From: JBDTMC01 sp039934475
GTDB taxonomy: Bacteria; Acidobacteriota; Terriglobia; Bryobacterales; Bryobacteraceae
Assembly (NCBI GenBank): GCA_039934475.1
Contig: JBDTMC010000328.1
Coordinates: 1-8,909, forward strand
Reading direction: 5' to 3'
DNA length: 8,909 nucleotides
Part shown: piece by piece, positions 7,623 to 8,909 of the stretch
How the letters are laid out: every line of letters starts with the position of its first letter
Position numbering within the stretch: the stretch's first letter is position 1
Program-made: the position numbers and the translations under genes
Notes under the pieces: model-generated
The model's database searches: none
What the model was told of the DNA's origin: nothing
The model's input: the letters and a program-made list of their open reading frames with translations, nothing else

Positions 7623-7647
7623 TATTATTGTTAAGTTGATCTATTGT
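7619..7647 (+). promoter_or_regulatory. Predicted sigma-70-type promoter of the nucleotidyltransferase-HTH operon
   Basis: TTGATA (7619-7624) matches the -35 at 5 of 6 positions and is followed after 17 bp by TATTGT (7642-7647), which matches the -10 at 4 of 6. A second possible -10, TGTAAT at 7645-7650, would leave a 20-bp spacer. The region 7620-7650 is noticeably AT-rich against its surroundings. The predicted start near 7654 leaves only about 15 nt of leader before the GTG at 7669, including a GAGG at 7655-7658; the leader is therefore short and the exact start point uncertain. Confidence 0.45.
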
Positions 7648-7668
7648 AATTTCTGAGGTCATCTCGTC

Positions 7669-8238
7669 GTGCCCACTATTCCGCCGTTCGACGCCGACGG
7701 CGTGCTGCCACCTGGAGATTACGAAGTCACTTTCGATGAACTCCGGGCGTCGATCCTCGCCAGCGGGCCAGACGACGGACGGGCGTCTTGGGACACGGCG
7801 TGGCGGTTGCGCCTAATAGATGACCTCGAGATTCTCTCCCGGCAGCTTTGGCAGGTTGGTGTCCACGATATTTTCGCGGACGGCTCTTTCGCGGAAGACA
7901 AGGATCATCCGAACGACATCGACGGTTATTTCGAATGTTCGCTCGACGCAATCCGCACCGGAGAGCTGACGCGAGAGCTCAATCGCATCGATCCATTCAA
8001 AGTCTGGACTTGGGACCCGGCGACGCGGCGGCCATACCGTGGTTATCCGAAGAAGCAGCTACCAATGTGGCATCGGTACCGGGTCGAACTGTATCCTCAC
8101 ATTCCGGGACTCGGGCTGGGCAGCGGCATTCGAGATAAGTTCGGCCACGAGTTGGAGTTTCCTTCCGCCTTCCGGCAATCGCGCCGCGATGGCAAACCGA
8201 GAGGCATCGTGAAGATCAAGTATGGAGGACAAGAATGA
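7669..8238 (+). CDS. Predicted nucleotidyltransferase-fold protein (DUF6932-like), first gene of a putative toxin-antitoxin-like pair
   Basis: This 189-residue cytosolic protein has no signal peptide or membrane segment. Residues 68-88 (IFADGSF..., PNDIDGYF) form the hallmark of minimal nucleotidyltransferases: a G-S pair (Gly72, Ser73) and, ten residues later, the carboxylates Asp83 and Asp85 of a DID motif. Glu140 in YRVELYP is a candidate third metal ligand. The arrangement and size agree with the DUF6932 family of predicted nucleotidyltransferases, whose biochemical role I do not know to be established. The GTG at 7669 is the first start in the frame's coding part, with GAGG 10 nt upstream. 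Its stop overlaps the start of the XRE-type gene as ATGA, so the two are translationally coupled and must be made in a fixed ratio. By analogy with MNT/HEPN and AbiEii-type systems it could be a nucleotide-transferring toxin or effector, or a neutralising antitoxin. The pairing is seen; the function is inferred. Confidence 0.82.
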   Translation: MPTIPPFDADGVLPPGDYEVTFDELRASILASGPDDGRASWDTAWRLRLIDDLEILSRQLWQVGVHDIFADGSFAEDKDHPNDIDGYFECSLDAIRTGELTRELNRIDPFKVWTWDPATRRPYRGYPKKQLPMWHRYRVELYPHIPGLGLGSGIRDKFGHELEFPSAFRQSRRDGKPRGIVKIKYGGQE

Positions 8239-8684
8239 TTCGCAATGAGGCGGAGTACCAGGAAGCGTCCACACGCCTGGCGGAAGAGCGCAAACGTCTT
8301 ACCGAACATCGAGCTCGATTGAAAGAGGCGGGGCTGAAGGACGACGAGATCAAGCGCGTGATCGACCCGATGGAGTCGTTCCATCTCCAGCTTCAAGAAG
8401 AGGTCGAGAGCTACGAACGGCTGAAGCGTGGCGAATTCGATGATTTGGAGAATCTTCGTGGGCTCGGCCATTTATTGATCTCGGTGCGCATCGCGCAGGG
8501 CATCTCGCAGCGGGAATTGGCCAAGCGGCTCGGCGTTCACGAATCACAGGTATCGCGCGATGAGCGCAACGAGTATTTTGGAATTACCCTGGAACGCGCC
8601 GTTAAGATTTTGGACGCCTTGAACGTCAAGCTCCATACCAAAGTTGAAATGGCGCCGCCCACGCAAGAGCTGGCAATTGCCTGA
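8235..8684 (+). CDS. XRE-family helix-turn-helix regulator with N-terminal coiled-coil, second gene of the pair
   Basis: This 149-residue protein is predicted to bind DNA and perhaps its partner protein. Residues 5-66 are strongly charged and helical (EEVESYERLKRGEF at 55-68) and look like a coiled-coil or dimerisation arm. Residues about 75-135 are a Cro/C1-type HTH, with ISQRELAKRLG (90-100) as the positioning helix, VHESQVSRDERNEY (101-114) as the recognition helix, and ITLERAVKILDALNVKL closing the domain. This is the architecture of HigA-like and related antitoxins. The start is fixed by GGAGG at 8224-8228, 6 nt before the ATG and inside the upstream gene, and by the ATGA overlap. It probably represses its own operon, with the direct repeat at 7588-7622 as a candidate site. 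The gene ends 12 bp from the convergent helicase gene. Confidence 0.88.
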   Translation: MIRNEAEYQEASTRLAEERKRLTEHRARLKEAGLKDDEIKRVIDPMESFHLQLQEEVESYERLKRGEFDDLENLRGLGHLLISVRIAQGISQRELAKRLGVHESQVSRDERNEYFGITLERAVKILDALNVKLHTKVEMAPPTQELAIA

Positions 8685-8696
8685 TAGGCGCGAAAG

Positions 8697-8909
8697 CTAG
8701 ATGTTCAGCCGTTGCTGTACATCCGCAACAATCTTGTAACCCATGTCGCCGTATCCCTTCAAACGGCGTCCATACATTCGCGCCAGCATCAGTACGTCGG
8801 CATCAACGTAGTCGTAGACCTCGACGACTCGCTTCCCGTCGTGAAGTCGATGAAGTCGGCCGACGTACTGTTGAAGCGTTCCCTTCCACGAGATCGGCAT
8901 TGCGAGGAA
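8697..8909 (-). CDS. C-terminal end of a large SF2 helicase, TOTE-conflict-system-like (partial)
   Basis: Seventy codons plus a TAG stop are open through the right edge, so the gene begins outside the window. The visible start FLAMPISWKGTLQQYVGRLHR contains helicase motif VI (QxxGRxxR, here QQYVGRLHR), which supplies the arginine finger for ATP hydrolysis in superfamily 2. The following KRVVEVYDYVD and MLARMYGRRLKGYGDMGY match the end of DEAD/DEAH-box proteins found with archaeo-eukaryotic primase modules in TOTE-type conflict systems, and of related type III restriction Res-like helicases. That match is from memory; the SF2 assignment is firm from the motif. The ATG at 8900 is internal and not the real start. 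Convergent orientation to the nucleotidyltransferase-HTH operon, with 12 bp between the stops and no hairpin, means transcription from either side would read into the other. Confidence 0.82.
   Translation of the reverse strand, partial: FLAMPISWKGTLQQYVGRLHRLHDGKRVVEVYDYVDADVLMLARMYGRRLKGYGDMGYKIVADVQQRLNI

Larger units (their letters stand above)
7013..7668. other. 656-bp non-coding stretch with insertion-sequence debris
   Basis: There is no intact gene here. On the minus strand 7237-7505 is a decayed IS21-type istA fragment (separate entry). The 7013-7236 part stays open on the minus strand down to a stop at 7066, but its translation does not continue the transposase family pattern and I recognise nothing in it. 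The 7517-7668 part would include the former terminal region of the insertion sequence and then the promoter and repeats upstream of the nucleotidyltransferase gene. No clear terminator for the tRNA is visible. Confidence 0.6.

Overview
The window looks like a chromosomal segment of an acidobacterium of the Solibacter/Bryobacter kind (Acidobacteriota). The main reason is the C-terminal domain of the secreted protein at 2114-4177, which resembles the 'Solibacter uncharacterized C-terminal domain' (TIGR03437) that is heavily expanded in that lineage. The moderately high GC content and the GTG and TTG starts preceded by good Shine-Dalgarno sequences fit this. The assignment rests on family recognition, not on a search.

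Layout. From 1 to 5219 four genes read leftward: a sulfotransferase (4230-5219), a secreted clan GH-A-like glycosidase with a TIGR03437-type C-terminus (2114-4177), a periplasmic TolB-like six-repeat beta-propeller (887-2053), and a classical short-chain dehydrogenase cut by the left edge (1-793). Gaps of 52, 60 and 93 bp allow co-transcription, but the functions do not form an obvious pathway. A 263-bp divergent intergenic region separates them from a rightward alkaline-phosphatase-superfamily phosphodiesterase (5483-6883). The sulfotransferase and the phosphodiesterase may be a head-to-head pair acting on sulfated or phosphorylated surface molecules, which is inference.

At 6936-7012 lies an initiator tRNA (tRNA-fMet, CAT) with encoded CCA. 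It has the initiator hallmarks (A11:U24 and three G:C pairs in the anticodon stem) but a U1:A72 pair instead of the C1xA72 mismatch of the E. coli initiator. Its best promoter places the start of transcription almost on the mature 5' end.

The character changes to the right of the tRNA. The 656 bp from 7013 to 7668 have no intact gene but hold the decayed N-terminal part of an IS21-family istA transposase gene (7237-7505, minus). The relic has a lost start codon, an internal stop and a 2-nt frameshift. Next comes a compact two-gene operon: a small predicted nucleotidyltransferase of DUF6932 type (7669-8238) overlapping by ATGA with an XRE-type helix-turn-helix protein (8235-8684). This looks like a toxin-antitoxin or defence module, with a promoter and a direct repeat upstream. 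Converging on it, 12 bp away, is the C-terminus of a large SF2 helicase (8697 to the right edge) whose motif VI region resembles helicases of TOTE-type conflict systems. The segment from the tRNA to the right edge therefore looks like the start of an accessory or defence island, and it is the most promising part of the window.
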